Notes: generated by a model from the sequence alone, not told the origin. DNA of 64,000 nucleotides from CATQHB01 sp965262595 (GCA_965262595.1 OZ253548.1:3348001-3412000); one strand, 5' to 3'; shown: positions 25,998-34,335, numbered from the stretch's first letter. Translations and numbers: made by a program.

Positions 25998-26253
25998 CTA
26001 TCGGTTGGTAACCGAGATATTATACCACATCACGCAGCCAACACAAGATTTAAGCTCCGTCCAAATCCGGTGCGGCGGCAGAGCATTCCAGGGCAATTTT
26101 CAGGGTCGCTCCTACCCCGGAAAGCGTCTCAAGGCGATGAGCAACCCCCTCTGGTTGCTTATCATCAACTGCTTTCTACCCGGCCACTGTAGTATATAAT
26201 AGATACGGACAATTTCTACGGAACGCCCAACCGAAAACTGAAAAAGGTTTGCG

Positions 26254-26652
26254 ATGTCGTCCCAGCGTCAAAGTCGCCGCAAGCAGATTGTGTTGACCGT
26301 TTTCAATAATGAACCCCTGGCTTGTTTGGCGCAACTGCGATTGCAGCAAGTGGGCATTCCCTGCCTGATCCGGTCTCAGTACGGAGGCCCCGGACTCTGG
26401 GGTTCGGCCTACAACCTGCCCCATGCCCTGTATGTTTATGATTCCGACGAGGCGCAGGCGCGGGAAACCCTGGCCTTGCCCGGAGAGGGACAAGCGGCGG
26501 AATGGCCGGCGGATTCGGCCGGGCCGGAACCGGATTCAGAGTCTCCACCCGGTCCTCCGGGGTTGCGCGGCATCGCCCTTTGGCTGCTGGTAATCCTCTT
26601 TGCCATCGCCCTGGGGTGGGGCCTGTTTTACGCCGTTTTCGCCAACCTCTAG
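26254..26652 (+). CDS. DUF2007-type signal protein with C-terminal membrane helix
   Basis: A 132-aa protein. Residues ~10-80 match DUF2007 (IVLTVFNNEPLACLAQLRLQQVGIPCLI, then an ALYVYDSDEAQARETL ending), a small alpha/beta domain related to PII-like and GlnB folds. A Pro/Glu/Ser-rich linker (residues ~80-105) leads to one membrane helix, IALWLLVILFAIALGWGLFY. It is probably a membrane-tethered cytosolic domain of unknown function. A TATAAT box at 26195-26200 upstream may be its -10, with only a weak -35. It stands alone after the tRNA cluster. Confidence 0.78.
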   Translation: MSSQRQSRRKQIVLTVFNNEPLACLAQLRLQQVGIPCLIRSQYGGPGLWGSAYNLPHALYVYDSDEAQARETLALPGEGQAAEWPADSAGPEPDSESPPGPPGLRGIALWLLVILFAIALGWGLFYAVFANL

Positions 26653-26843
26653 CCGCCGGCCTGCCGACATCTTGCCCCGTTTGAGCCGCCATTGCGTTGA
26701 CATTGACACCCGGCAACGCCGTCCCTAGAATTCAGCCGGGTAATTCAGGTAACTCAGGTAACTCAGCCGTAGCCGGGCCGGTTGCGGCTGCCGGCCTTGG
26801 CGCAGCTTGCCGCCATACCGAACCGGCCCTTGGAGAATGATCG

Positions 26844-27563
26844 TTGTCCATCAGATATGGCATATCCGTAATTCCCCAGCCTCGCTTTACCGCCCGGGTT
26901 TATCGCGCGCGGCAGCTAATTTGCGGCCAATACGCAAGCTGGGCGGCGGAAATGCACATGGTGCATCTGCCCCTTTTTGAATACTTTTCCTGCCCCGACG
27001 ACCTGGTCCAGGCGTTGGAATCCGGCCTGGAAGGAGTGGCCAGGGCGGCGCGGGATTCTTTTCGGGATCCATTCCACGAACCGGGATCGGACGATGGCAT
27101 TGCGCTGGCCCATCGGGGAGTTGCGGCGGCGCCCGGCGATTCCGGCAACATCTTTCTGGACTTTATGGCTGAAGAAGCATCCCGCCGGGGTGAGAGCGAC
27201 ACTGTTCGGACGATCAATCAACTGCGGGACGCAGTCGCCGAAATCCTGGAGCCGGTTTATGGGTCGGCCTCCGACCCGGATATGGAACGGATGCAAATAG
27301 ACCGGGGGAACCATTCCTACCGCATCGCCCTGATGCTGCACGCCAACCTGCCGTCCCCGGTGTTTGCGAGCGCCCTTGCCTTTGCTCAAAGCGTGGTTGC
27401 CGACCTGGAGGTGCCGGAAGCATCCACCGCCTGGCAGTTGGTTCTCATTCGGTTTGAGTCCGACGCCGCCGGAGCCGACTGGGCCGATTGGAACCGGGGC
27501 CTTTGGGCTGCCGACCTGCGCTGGCAGGTCATTAACAGCTATCCTCTGTCTCCTATCCGCTGA
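26844..27563 (+). CDS. Hypothetical protein, possibly 2H-phosphoesterase-like
   Basis: A 239-aa soluble protein with two similar halves. Each half has a His-containing strand (EMHMVHLPLFEYF near residue 37; GNHSYRIALMLHANL near residue 155). Each is followed by a helix and a final strand (AWQLVLIRFES). That layout recalls 2'-5' RNA ligase-type 2H phosphoesterases, but the classical H-x-T motifs are not intact, so the link is tentative. The start codon is TTG at 26844 with TGGAGAA just upstream. A PEP-mutase-like gene follows after 46 bases on the same strand. I have no firm function. Confidence 0.6.
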   Translation: MSIRYGISVIPQPRFTARVYRARQLICGQYASWAAEMHMVHLPLFEYFSCPDDLVQALESGLEGVARAARDSFRDPFHEPGSDDGIALAHRGVAAAPGDSGNIFLDFMAEEASRRGESDTVRTINQLRDAVAEILEPVYGSASDPDMERMQIDRGNHSYRIALMLHANLPSPVFASALAFAQSVVADLEVPEASTAWQLVLIRFESDAAGADWADWNRGLWAADLRWQVINSYPLSPIR

Positions 27564-27609
27564 TATTCGCTGACTCGCGATTAGTTAAAACCATCAGGAG
27601 GACATAATC

Positions 27610-28476
27610 ATGAGTACCACGGCCAAACCGGTCACAAACACCAAGCCTACCGCCCGGCTGCGGCAGCTGCTGGCCGCCGATGGGCTGATTGTCGCCCCCT
27701 TCATAATGAATGCCCTGCACGCCCGCATCGCCGAATCCGTCGGCTTTGAGGCGGTGTATATGACCGGGGCCGGGACCTCCGCCGAAAAGGGCTTTCCCGA
27801 CGTGGGGATGCTGACCATGACCGAGATGGTGACCAATGCCAAGTATATCGCTAATGCGGTGGACGTTCCGGTGATTTGCGACGCGGATACCGGCTACGGC
27901 AATGCCCTGAACGTGCAGCGCACCGTCCGGGAATATGAGGCGGCCGGGGTTGCCGGTATTCACATCGAAGACCAGAGTTTCCCCAAGAAGTGCGGCTTTT
28001 TCGAGGGCAAGCAGGTAGTTCCAATGGAGGAACATGTCCAGAAGATCCGCGCCGCCCTGGACGCCCGCACTGACCCGGACTTTGTCATTATCGCTCGCTG
28101 CGACGCTTACGCCGTTACCGGCTGGGAGGACACCGTCCGCCGCTGCCTGGCCTATAAGGCGGCCGGGGCCGACCTGGTATTTGTGGACGGAATCAAGTCT
28201 ATGGAAGATCTGGAGCTTTACGCCAGGGACTTGCCCGACTTGCCCCGGATGTACAATGGCGACCTGGCCTCGACTCAGGAGGTAGCGGCGATGGGCTATA
28301 AGCTGATGATCTGCGGCAGCACCATCTGGCTGATCTACCGCCAGTTGCATGATGCCTTTGAAGAATTGAAGCAGACCGGCAAGGTGAATCCGGAGCGATT
28401 CGGCACCCGCTGGGATGTGGCCGGCCTGTTGGGTCTGGACCAGATTTATGAGCTGGAGCGCAAATACAGCGTTTAA
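27610..28476 (+). CDS. Isocitrate lyase/PEP mutase-family carboxyvinyl lyase
   Basis: A 288-aa TIM-barrel enzyme of the ICL/PEPM superfamily. The Mg-binding segment is PVICDADTGYGNALNV and the active-site loop is KKCGFFEGKQVVPMEEH, where classical 2-methylisocitrate lyases have KKCGH. VTGWEDTVRRCLAYKAAGADLVFVDG and MYNGDLASTQEVAAMGYKLMI complete the fold. The family cleaves C-C or C-P bonds of short oxoacids (oxaloacetate decarboxylase, methylisocitrate lyase, phosphonate enzymes); the Phe in the loop leaves the substrate open. AGGAGG precedes the start. It is likely cotranscribed with the preceding hypothetical gene. Confidence 0.87.
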   Translation: MSTTAKPVTNTKPTARLRQLLAADGLIVAPFIMNALHARIAESVGFEAVYMTGAGTSAEKGFPDVGMLTMTEMVTNAKYIANAVDVPVICDADTGYGNALNVQRTVREYEAAGVAGIHIEDQSFPKKCGFFEGKQVVPMEEHVQKIRAALDARTDPDFVIIARCDAYAVTGWEDTVRRCLAYKAAGADLVFVDGIKSMEDLELYARDLPDLPRMYNGDLASTQEVAAMGYKLMICGSTIWLIYRQLHDAFEELKQTGKVNPERFGTRWDVAGLLGLDQIYELERKYSV

Positions 28477-28549
28477 GGCTTTTATACGCCGAGACGCAGA
28501 CAGTCACCGGGCCGAACTCCCAGTATCTCTGCGCCTCGGTGTGCAATGC

Positions 28550-28924
28550 CTATTGCTCTTCCAACGGTTCATCGGACGCAAGAAACTCTTCAACTTCCGG
28601 GGTAAGCGGCAGCACTCGTACGCCGTTCATATCTACGCCGAACCTTTTATAGGCTTCTCTATTGCGGTCGCGCTGTTCTTTGCGACCTTGACGCTTCAGT
28701 TTCCTGATTCTGTCCGGGATTAGCAATACCATAAAACCCGTCACCTCAACTGCGACTGCCAGAAACACAGCTGTCCCTGCCGATACGGTAAAGGAATCGG
28801 CAAACAGGGATAGATCGTGTAACTGCTTAAAGTCATGCCTCCATAGCAAATAAACCACGCATATAGCATAGGTTAGGTAGTAAACTAACCAATACCTGCC
28901 GCGTACTTCCCAAGCCTTTCTCAT
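28550..28924 (-). CDS. Small two-helix membrane protein, unknown
   Basis: A 124-aa protein with two membrane helices (YWLVYYLTYAICVVYLLW near residue 11; TAVFLAVAVEVTGFMVLLI near residue 50). A basic cytosolic stretch follows (RIRKLKRQGRKEQRDRNREAYKRFG), then an acidic tail. I do not recognise a family. Base composition is more A/T-rich than the flanking enzymes, suggesting foreign origin. It is convergent with the lyase gene and sits 30 bases downstream of the LLM enzyme gene on the same strand side. Confidence 0.6.
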   Translation of the reverse strand: MRKAWEVRGRYWLVYYLTYAICVVYLLWRHDFKQLHDLSLFADSFTVSAGTAVFLAVAVEVTGFMVLLIPDRIRKLKRQGRKEQRDRNREAYKRFGVDMNGVRVLPLTPEVEEFLASDEPLEEQ

Positions 28925-28953
28925 TGTAACACGGCCATTCTGCGCTTCACTCC

Positions 28954-29907
28954 TTACTCCTGCGGTATCAGGGGCATTACCTCCCGGGAGAACTGCTCCA
29001 TCGCCTCCCGTTGCCCGTCCACACTGTCACCGGGGAAGCTCAGGATAAAGTTTTGTACGCCCAGGTCCTGGTATTGGCGCAGGTCGGCGGCAATCTGTTC
29101 CGGCAGACCTTCCATCATTCGGCGCGACGGCCCCGGTGTCCGGTTAAATGTTATGCCGGTGCTGAAGCAGGGGGTCACCGCGTCTTCGGCCCGCCCGGCC
29201 CGGACGGTCAGGCGGCGGAGCTGGTTAATCTTGGCCGCCATTTCCTCCGGTTCCAGCACCGCCGGGGGACGCAGGCCGATGGGCATCCAGCCGTCGCCCA
29301 ATTCGGCGGCGCGGCGCAGCGCTGGCCCGGTATGGCCGCCAATCCAGATGGGCGGGTGAGGCTGCTGCACCGGCTTGGGCAGAAACCCGGTCCCGGAGGT
29401 CTGCACAAACTTGCCGCTAAACTCCGGGTTTTCCTTAGTCCACAGCTCCTTGAACAGCCGCAGATATTCGTTGGTAACCGCGCCCCGGTCGGCGAAAGTG
29501 TCCAGGCCCATCGCCAGGAACTCCTCTTCCATCCAGCCCACACCCACGCCCAGGGTTACCCTCCCCTCGGACAGGGTGTCCAGGGTGGCAATCATCTTGG
29601 CGGTCAGCACCGGATTGCGATAGGGAATAATTAGTACATGGGTGCCCAGGCGCAGCCGGTGGGTGCAGCCGGCCAGGAAATTCAGGGTGGACAGCGGGTC
29701 GTAATACGGCTGATCGGGGTTGAATCCCGGCACTCCGTCCGGCGAGTAGGGATAGAAGGAATCTACCTGCCGGGGCAGGATGATATGGTCGCTGACCCAG
29801 GCCGAATCGAAACTCAATTCCTCGGCGCGCTGGGCTAGAGAACGCAGGGCTTGGGGGCTGGCCATCGGCCCCCGGCTGGGCAAAGAACAGCCAAAAGTTA
29901 CGGGCAT
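28954..29907 (-). CDS. LLM-class F420-dependent oxidoreductase
   Basis: A 317-aa luciferase-like monooxygenase-fold enzyme. Typical signatures are SFDSAWVSDHIILP, GTHVLIIPYRNPVLTAKMIATLD, EGRVTLGVGVGWMEEEF, KPVQQPHPPIWIGGHTGPALRRAAELGDGWMP, and a C-terminal DLGVQNFILSF. The lack of an FMN-specific pattern and this motif set point to the F420-dependent TIGR03619-type group that is common in Chloroflexota and actinobacteria. Substrate unknown. It stands alone, with a dispersed hairpin repeat 24 bases upstream that could carry or insulate its promoter. The start ATG is preceded by GGGAGG. Confidence 0.9.
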   Translation of the reverse strand: MPVTFGCSLPSRGPMASPQALRSLAQRAEELSFDSAWVSDHIILPRQVDSFYPYSPDGVPGFNPDQPYYDPLSTLNFLAGCTHRLRLGTHVLIIPYRNPVLTAKMIATLDTLSEGRVTLGVGVGWMEEEFLAMGLDTFADRGAVTNEYLRLFKELWTKENPEFSGKFVQTSGTGFLPKPVQQPHPPIWIGGHTGPALRRAAELGDGWMPIGLRPPAVLEPEEMAAKINQLRRLTVRAGRAEDAVTPCFSTGITFNRTPGPSRRMMEGLPEQIAADLRQYQDLGVQNFILSFPGDSVDGQREAMEQFSREVMPLIPQE

Positions 29908-29930
29908 AAGTTTGCCTCCCTTTTCTCTTT

Positions 29931-30071
29931 GTCATTCTGAAGGAGCGGAGCGACTGAAGAATCTAAAATGGCAGCCGTCTGGCATTCACTCTTGGGAGAC
30001 ATCGCTGAAGAAAGAGCAAAGGCAACCAGGATTTTAGATTCTTCACTCCGCTCCGCTACGTTCAGAATGAC
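29931..30071. repeat. Dispersed hairpin repeat (GTCATTCTG...GAAGAATCT type), copy 2
   Basis: Left arm 29931-29969 starts GTCATTCTGAAGGAGCGGAG. Right arm 30031-30071 ends CTACGTTCAGAATGAC. The arms pair over nearly 40 bases with a ~60-base loop. Same family as 22373-22489 and 58077-58171. Confidence 0.9.
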
Positions 30072-30111
30072 AGAGGTTTGTTTAGCTTGGAATAGCAGGT
30101 TTTTGTTGCGA

Positions 30112-30780
30112 TTAAGGCAACGGGTTTGGGGCAGGCATAACTGGGTGCAGGTCCACGTTGATAAAGTCCCTTTCCCCTTCGCCCATCAGGCTGATGCCGG
30201 TAATCTTGAAGCCGAGGATGTTGCCGGCGGCGTCCCTTAGGGCCTGCACTCGGTCATCGCCGGTAGAGGTGTAGTCGGTATTGAGTTTGGCTGCCCAATA
30301 CACTTCGAAATAGTCCCCGGCCTTGTCGGCATGAATGCTGATGTTCTTAATTTCCACCGTGCTCCCAGCTTGGACTATCGGATGGACATGGACTAGCTGG
30401 GCAGTTGCCAGTGCGGCAGCCGGTTCCGGTTGCAGTGTCAGCTCCGGTTCGACCGGCGTCAACTCCAGTGCGGCAGCCGGTTCCGGTTGCAGTGTCAGCT
30501 CCGGTTCGACCGGCGTCAACTCCAGTGCGGCAGCCGGTTCCGGTTGCAGTGTCAGCTCCGGTTCGACCGGCGTCAACTCCAGGTTGACAATCTCCCCTTC
30601 CTTTACGCGCGTTACTCCCCAAACCATGAACCCGGACAGGTTGCGGTCATCGTCCACCAGGACATCTACCCGCTCGTTGCTGGTAGGCATAAAGTAATTG
30701 CCGGCCTTGGAAACCCAAAAAACGTCCAAGTAATGCCCGGCATTGTCATACCAGATATTTATACATTCGATTTTGTCCAT
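30112..30780 (-). CDS. Duplicated DUF2283-like protein with 19-aa repeat linker
   Basis: A 222-aa protein with two copies of a small beta domain, residues ~1-70 and ~138-215. Both have the same pattern: I-x-Y/H-x-x-x-G-x-Y-x-x-V-x-W, then ERVDVLVDDDRNLSGFMVWGV in one and DRVQALRDAAGNILGFKITGI in the other. This resembles DUF2283, a domain often encoded beside small toxin-like genes. The copies are joined by three exact 19-residue repeats (LELTPVEPELTLQPEPAAA). The gene overlaps by 22 bases the upstream nuclease-like gene, so the two are coupled. I infer a possible antitoxin or partner role, not a proven one. Confidence 0.65.
   Translation of the reverse strand: MDKIECINIWYDNAGHYLDVFWVSKAGNYFMPTSNERVDVLVDDDRNLSGFMVWGVTRVKEGEIVNLELTPVEPELTLQPEPAAALELTPVEPELTLQPEPAAALELTPVEPELTLQPEPAAALATAQLVHVHPIVQAGSTVEIKNISIHADKAGDYFEVYWAAKLNTDYTSTGDDRVQALRDAAGNILGFKITGISLMGEGERDFINVDLHPVMPAPNPLP
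30409..30579 (-). repeat. 57-bp perfect tandem repeat, three copies
   Basis: Copies at 30409-30465, 30466-30522 and 30523-30579 appear identical. Each encodes 19 residues of the linker in the DUF2283-like protein. Near-perfect identity suggests a recent or actively homogenised expansion. Confidence 0.95.
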
Positions 30781-31085
30781 AATATCTCACTTCTTTTCGT
30801 GCGGTGCGTTTGCATGGCAGTCAGCACGTAGGCATCGCCATCAAGCATTTTGACGGACACCATCACCCATTTGTCGTTGGATTTTCCCCAATTGTACCAC
30901 CTGTAGTATAGCCTCCCTGTGTTGGGGTCGGTGGGGTCTCGGAGAATAAAGTCCGGGTCTAGCAAGGTTTCGGGAATGGTATGCGGTATAGCCTCCATAT
31001 CTCTATGCCTACTGATGATATGCTGCCAACGTTCCTCAGGAAAGCGTATTTCCCTTCCCTGATAGTCTATCAGCATCGCTCGCAT
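30759..31085 (-). CDS. BECR-fold/PBECR-like small nuclease candidate
   Basis: A 108-aa protein. The N-terminal half, IRFPEERWQHIISRHRDMEAI, is the typical start of phage-Barnase-EndoU-ColicinE5-RelE-like (PBECR) domains. DPDFILRDP and a strand pair with WVMVSVKM follow, and the end is VLTAMQTHRTKRSEILW, where Thr/His are plausible catalytic residues. Such domains are small RNases or toxin-like enzymes in phages and toxin systems. It lies directly upstream of and overlaps the DUF2283-like gene, a pairing that resembles a two-gene toxin-antitoxin operon. The composition is richer in A/T than the surroundings. Fold assignment is by motif only. Confidence 0.6.
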   Translation of the reverse strand: MRAMLIDYQGREIRFPEERWQHIISRHRDMEAIPHTIPETLLDPDFILRDPTDPNTGRLYYRWYNWGKSNDKWVMVSVKMLDGDAYVLTAMQTHRTKRSEILWTKSNV

Positions 31086-31100
31086 ATAGGCTAATGCTTT

Positions 31101-31544
31101 CTACGGCGCCAGCACCGTAAAGGGGTAAACCGGCACGTTCCGAAACACCCAGAAAGCTATAATGGCCGTCAGCAGGCCCCAAATCAGGGCGGGGTGAATG
31201 AATACCGCAGGCAGTCGTTTGCCGTACGCAGACAGTAGCAGCGCCGACAGGAAGGCATAACCGATAACGGGCAAGGCCAGCATGGTATAGGGGTTGTAGC
31301 CAAAGGCCGCAATCAAATTACCGTGCAATAATTGGTGCACCCCGCGCAGGGTGCCGCAGCCGGGGCAGTGCAGGCCGGTCAGGGCATAAAAGATGCAGGG
31401 AGGGTAGATCCCCTGCTCTTCAGGGTTGCGCGCGTACACCATCGCTAGACATGGCAAGACTGCCAATCCCAGCAGGACAAACCGCCAACGCCAGAGAGAT
31501 GACCCTTGGCATAGCTCCAACCCTCTTTCAGCCGCGGTAGTCAT
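31101..31544 (-). CDS. DUF2752 membrane protein
   Basis: About 147 aa. The hallmark is a short motif after the first helix, YPPCIFYALTGLHCPGCGTLRG followed by VHQLLHGN, diagnostic of DUF2752; the CPGCG cysteines are conserved in the family. Three to four membrane helices follow (FLSALLLSAYGKRL, ALIWGLLTAIIAFWVF). The start at 31544 is preferred over the upstream in-frame codon at 31649, which would overlap the preceding gene by 100 bases. ATG at 31544 lies five bases past that gene's stop. It is last in a cluster of small zinc-ribbon/membrane genes. Function unknown. Confidence 0.82.
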   Translation of the reverse strand: MTTAAERGLELCQGSSLWRWRFVLLGLAVLPCLAMVYARNPEEQGIYPPCIFYALTGLHCPGCGTLRGVHQLLHGNLIAAFGYNPYTMLALPVIGYAFLSALLLSAYGKRLPAVFIHPALIWGLLTAIIAFWVFRNVPVYPFTVLAP

Positions 31545-31549
31545 ATAAG

Positions 31550-31990
31550 CTATTGCATCCCGGCAACTATTCCCGCCAGTCCAAAAATAAAGAACACAAA
31601 GATGTACACAACCACCCCAAAAATCCCTAGCCCCAAAGACACCCAGCACCAGGTCCTGGCGTTTCTGGATGCTCCCAATGCCCCCGCATAATCTCCGGAG
31701 GCCAGCTTACCGTTAACCTGTGCGGCAAACACTATTGCCACGATGCCGGTCGGCAGGCAGCAACAAATGGTAGCCAGAATTGCCCACACCAGGTAGTTGG
31801 GGACATGGGCCGCCCCACCATAACCCGGCCCGCCCCCATAAGGCATCCCCGGCGCGTAAGCCGGGCCGCCGCTCCCCCGCGGGTCGGTCACCGCCCCGCA
31901 GTTGGGACAGAAACGGGCGTCCGGCTCTATTTCGGTCCCGCAGGTGGAGCAGTAGGTTGGTTGATCCTGGTCGTCATAGTCGTAGGTCAT
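31550..31990 (-). CDS. Zinc-ribbon plus CD225/dispanin (IFITM-like) membrane protein
   Basis: A 146-aa protein. Residues ~13-33 are a zinc ribbon (CSTCGTEIEPDARFCPNCG). A Gly/Pro/Tyr-rich spacer follows, then a CD225/dispanin domain: NYLVWAILATICCCLPTGIV, AIVFAAQVNGKLASGDYAGA and NARTWCWVSLGLGI. That is the intramembrane plus transmembrane helix pair shared with animal IFITM proteins. Bacterial members have no settled function. It lies five bases upstream of the DUF2752 gene and 39 bases after the start of the DUF4234 gene, all on one strand, so they likely form one transcript. Confidence 0.88.
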   Translation of the reverse strand: MTYDYDDQDQPTYCSTCGTEIEPDARFCPNCGAVTDPRGSGGPAYAPGMPYGGGPGYGGAAHVPNYLVWAILATICCCLPTGIVAIVFAAQVNGKLASGDYAGALGASRNARTWCWVSLGLGIFGVVVYIFVFFIFGLAGIVAGMQ

Positions 31991-32029
31991 TGCTTTCTCC
32001 TGCCCGGCTTAGCTTACTCAGTTGCGAGG

Positions 32030-32518
32030 TTAGGTATTTGAGCGGGCGGCCCGGTTCAGGTCGGACTGTATCAGGAACCAGACCACCGGGGAAAATACCA
32101 GCCACAGGATGAATATGGCGATCCCCGGGTATTTGTCGTTGACAAACCTGGCGTACTGGTTGGAGTGATGCCAATAGGCAAAGAATTGAGCGATAGGTAT
32201 CAGATAAAGGATAGTCCACAGGCAGCCGCTGCCCTCTTCATTGCCGTTGGCTCGATACAGCTCATTCAGCGTTACGTGAAACCAGTAAATGCCGTAAATG
32301 CTCAGGGTGATGATAAACAGGATAACCTGCATCACCATATTGCGATACTTGATGTGGTCAGTACGTCGAGGCGGGCCGCCGGGCGCGATGTTCCCGCCGG
32401 GCTGCCGGAGATTGGCGGCCCCGCAACTGGGGCAGAACCGGGCGTTGCCCTCCATTATTGCGCCGCAATTGGGGCAAAATATTGCGGGGGAGTCGCCGAG
32501 GGCGTTACTTTCAGCCAT
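32030..32518 (-). CDS. Zinc-ribbon DUF4234 membrane protein
   Basis: A 162-aa protein. Residues ~14-35 form a zinc ribbon (CPNCGAIMEGNARFCPSCG). The C-terminal part is DUF4234: YRNMVMQVILFIITLSIYGI, YWFHVTLNELYRANG, and LIPIAQFFAYWHHSNQYARF, with a final helix and WFLIQSDLNRAARS. There are three to four membrane helices. It is a paralogue of the next gene upstream (32540-32887), which lacks the ribbon. Function unknown; the cluster suggests a shared membrane role. Confidence 0.85.
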   Translation of the reverse strand: MAESNALGDSPAIFCPNCGAIMEGNARFCPSCGAANLRQPGGNIAPGGPPRRTDHIKYRNMVMQVILFIITLSIYGIYWFHVTLNELYRANGNEEGSGCLWTILYLIPIAQFFAYWHHSNQYARFVNDKYPGIAIFILWLVFSPVVWFLIQSDLNRAARSNT

Positions 32519-32539
32519 TCTCTTCTCCGTTCGCGGGGG

Positions 32540-32887
32540 TTAACCCATATATTGGACGCTTGCCGCCCGGTTAAGTTCTCGCTGCACCAGGAACCACACT
32601 ATCGGGTCAAGGACCAATTCCATGATAAATATAACTATCCCGGGGTATTTCCCGCCGCTGAAGGCGGAATACTCCTGGGCATAGCGCCAGAGGGCAAACA
32701 GATTGGCGATGGGTATTAGCAGCAGAACAGTCCACAAGCCGCTGCCAGCCCCGGCTTTCCCGTTGGCGACGTGCATTTCCTTCAGAGAAACGTAAAACCA
32801 GTAAATGCCGTAGAGGCCCAGGGTAAAAATGAACAGGATTACCTGCATCACCATATCGCGCCGCTTGATGTGGCCGTACTGGAACAT
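32540..32887 (-). CDS. DUF4234 membrane protein (paralogue without zinc ribbon)
   Basis: A 115-aa DUF4234 protein closely similar to the C-terminal part of its neighbour (KRRDMVMQVILFIFTLGLYG, YWFYVSLKEMHVANGKAG, LIPIANLFALWRYAQEYSAF, WFLVQRELNRAASVQ). The missing zinc ribbon is the main difference. The genes are 21 bases apart and look like a tandem duplication, with gain or loss of the ribbon. It is probably first in the four-gene membrane cluster, with GAGAGGG upstream of its start. Confidence 0.82.
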   Translation of the reverse strand: MFQYGHIKRRDMVMQVILFIFTLGLYGIYWFYVSLKEMHVANGKAGAGSGLWTVLLLIPIANLFALWRYAQEYSAFSGGKYPGIVIFIMELVLDPIVWFLVQRELNRAASVQYMG

Positions 32888-33003
32888 AAAACCCTCTCTC
32901 CGCAGTTAAAAAGCTGATTCCCGCTCCTAACCACGCGCTGTCAATTGTACTCCGCCAGGTCAAACCGATTCCAGACCTAATTCGGCCTGCTATAATTCGT
33001 TCC

Positions 33004-33159
33004 AGGGATACTCTGAATAATTCATTAACTGCCAGCGCCTTCACCCCGTCGTTCCTGCGAAATCAGGAACCTCGGTCCGCAACGTTTTAGGTTCCTGCCT
33101 TCGCAGGAACGACGGGTAGGAATAACCACCCAAGTCACCGACTTATTCAGAGGTTCCCT
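33004..33159. mobile_element. MITE-like element, family A, copy 1
   Basis: The left end AGGGATACTCTGAATAATTC and the right end (read on the other strand) AGGGAACCTCTGAATAAGTC match at 17 of 20 positions. The 156-base interior has no gene but holds a 'gttcctgcga...tcgcaggaac' hairpin. Copies lie at 42911-43117 (both ends) and 62949-63032 (left end only). It lies 27 bases upstream of the M42 peptidase start. Confidence 0.85.
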
Positions 33160-33186
33160 AGCTAAACCGGGGAGGCTCCAATTCTT

Positions 33187-34335
33187 ATGACCGAACCAAT
33201 GACTGACCGCAATGCACTGGCCCTCGACATTCTGGCCCGGTTGGGCGCCCAACCGGCCACCTCTTTTCGCGAGGACGGCGTTGCCAACGTAGTCCGAACC
33301 ATCCTGGCCGAGCTGGAAGTGCCGTACCAGGTTGACGACTATGGCAACATTATTGCTCGCCGGCCCGGCAAACCGTCGGCCCCGGCCGGCGCAGCCCCGG
33401 CGGGCCGAAGCGATGTCCCTCCCATCGCTTTTGTAGCCCACCTGGACCACCCGGGCTTTGAGGCGATAGCGGTGGACGGCGACTTTCTGGTAGGAATGGC
33501 AATGGGCGGGGTGCCCCCGTCCTCCTTTGAGTCCGGCGTTCGTCTGCAAGCGCTGTTACCCGACGGCCAACGCTGGGGCGCGGTTACCGCCGGCCCCTAC
33601 GGTGAGGGCGCGGAACGCAAGGCGCTGATTAGCCTGGACGACCCGGCCCGGCTGTCGGAGCTTTCGCTCCCGGCCTCGGTGGTGTTCGACCTGGTGGACT
33701 TTGAGCTGGACGACGAGTTCATCCGGATGCGGGCGGTGGATGATCTGGCCGGCTGCGGAAGCATTTTGGCGATGCTGGCGGCCCTGGCCGATGATACCCC
33801 GGACGGCGATGTCTATGGAGTGTTCACCCGTGCCGAGGAGGTGGGCCTGGTGGGGGCCCGCCTGCTGGCCGAGGCCGGAACGCTGCCGCCGGATACGCTG
33901 GTAGTATCGCTGGAATCCAGCCGAACCCTGCCCGGCGCCGAAATTGGCGGCGGCCCGGTCATCCGGGTCGGCGATGCTGGGTTCACCTTCAACGCCGACG
34001 CCGAATCGGCCCTGATTCGCGCCCGGGAAACGCTGCAAGCCCGCCCGGAGGGGTTCAAGGTGCAGCGGCAGTTGATGAGCGGCGGCACCTGCGAGGCCAG
34101 CGCCTTTGCCCTTTATGGTTACCGCACTACCGGCATTGCCTTTCCCCTCGGCAACTACCATAACGGCGCTCCCGAGGGCCGCATCGAGGCCGAGTATATC
34201 CACCAGGAGGACTTTCTCGGCGGCGTTGAGCTGATGCTGGAAGCGGTGCGCCGGTTGCCGGAACGGGAGGACACCGCCTTTCGCCGCCGCCTCCGGGAAA
34301 TACCGGAGGAGTTTAGGGAGCGGTTGCGGGGGTGA
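33187..34335 (+). CDS. M42/M20-type metallopeptidase
   Basis: A 382-aa co-catalytic zinc peptidase. Likely metal and catalytic motifs in order are VAHLDHPGFEAI (His and Asp), RAVDDLAGCGSILAML (bridging Asp), FTRAEEVGLVGARLL (Glu-Glu catalytic pair), VSLESS (acidic ligand), and IAFPLGNYHNG (final His). This layout matches M42 (FrvX/PepA-like) aminopeptidases. The C-terminal tail (GVELMLEAVRRLPER) also fits. It would trim peptides in the cytosol. GGGGAGG supports the start. A MITE lies just upstream and may hold its promoter; the HigBA-like pair follows downstream. Confidence 0.87.
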   Translation: MTEPMTDRNALALDILARLGAQPATSFREDGVANVVRTILAELEVPYQVDDYGNIIARRPGKPSAPAGAAPAGRSDVPPIAFVAHLDHPGFEAIAVDGDFLVGMAMGGVPPSSFESGVRLQALLPDGQRWGAVTAGPYGEGAERKALISLDDPARLSELSLPASVVFDLVDFELDDEFIRMRAVDDLAGCGSILAMLAALADDTPDGDVYGVFTRAEEVGLVGARLLAEAGTLPPDTLVVSLESSRTLPGAEIGGGPVIRVGDAGFTFNADAESALIRARETLQARPEGFKVQRQLMSGGTCEASAFALYGYRTTGIAFPLGNYHNGAPEGRIEAEYIHQEDFLGGVELMLEAVRRLPEREDTAFRRRLREIPEEFRERLRG

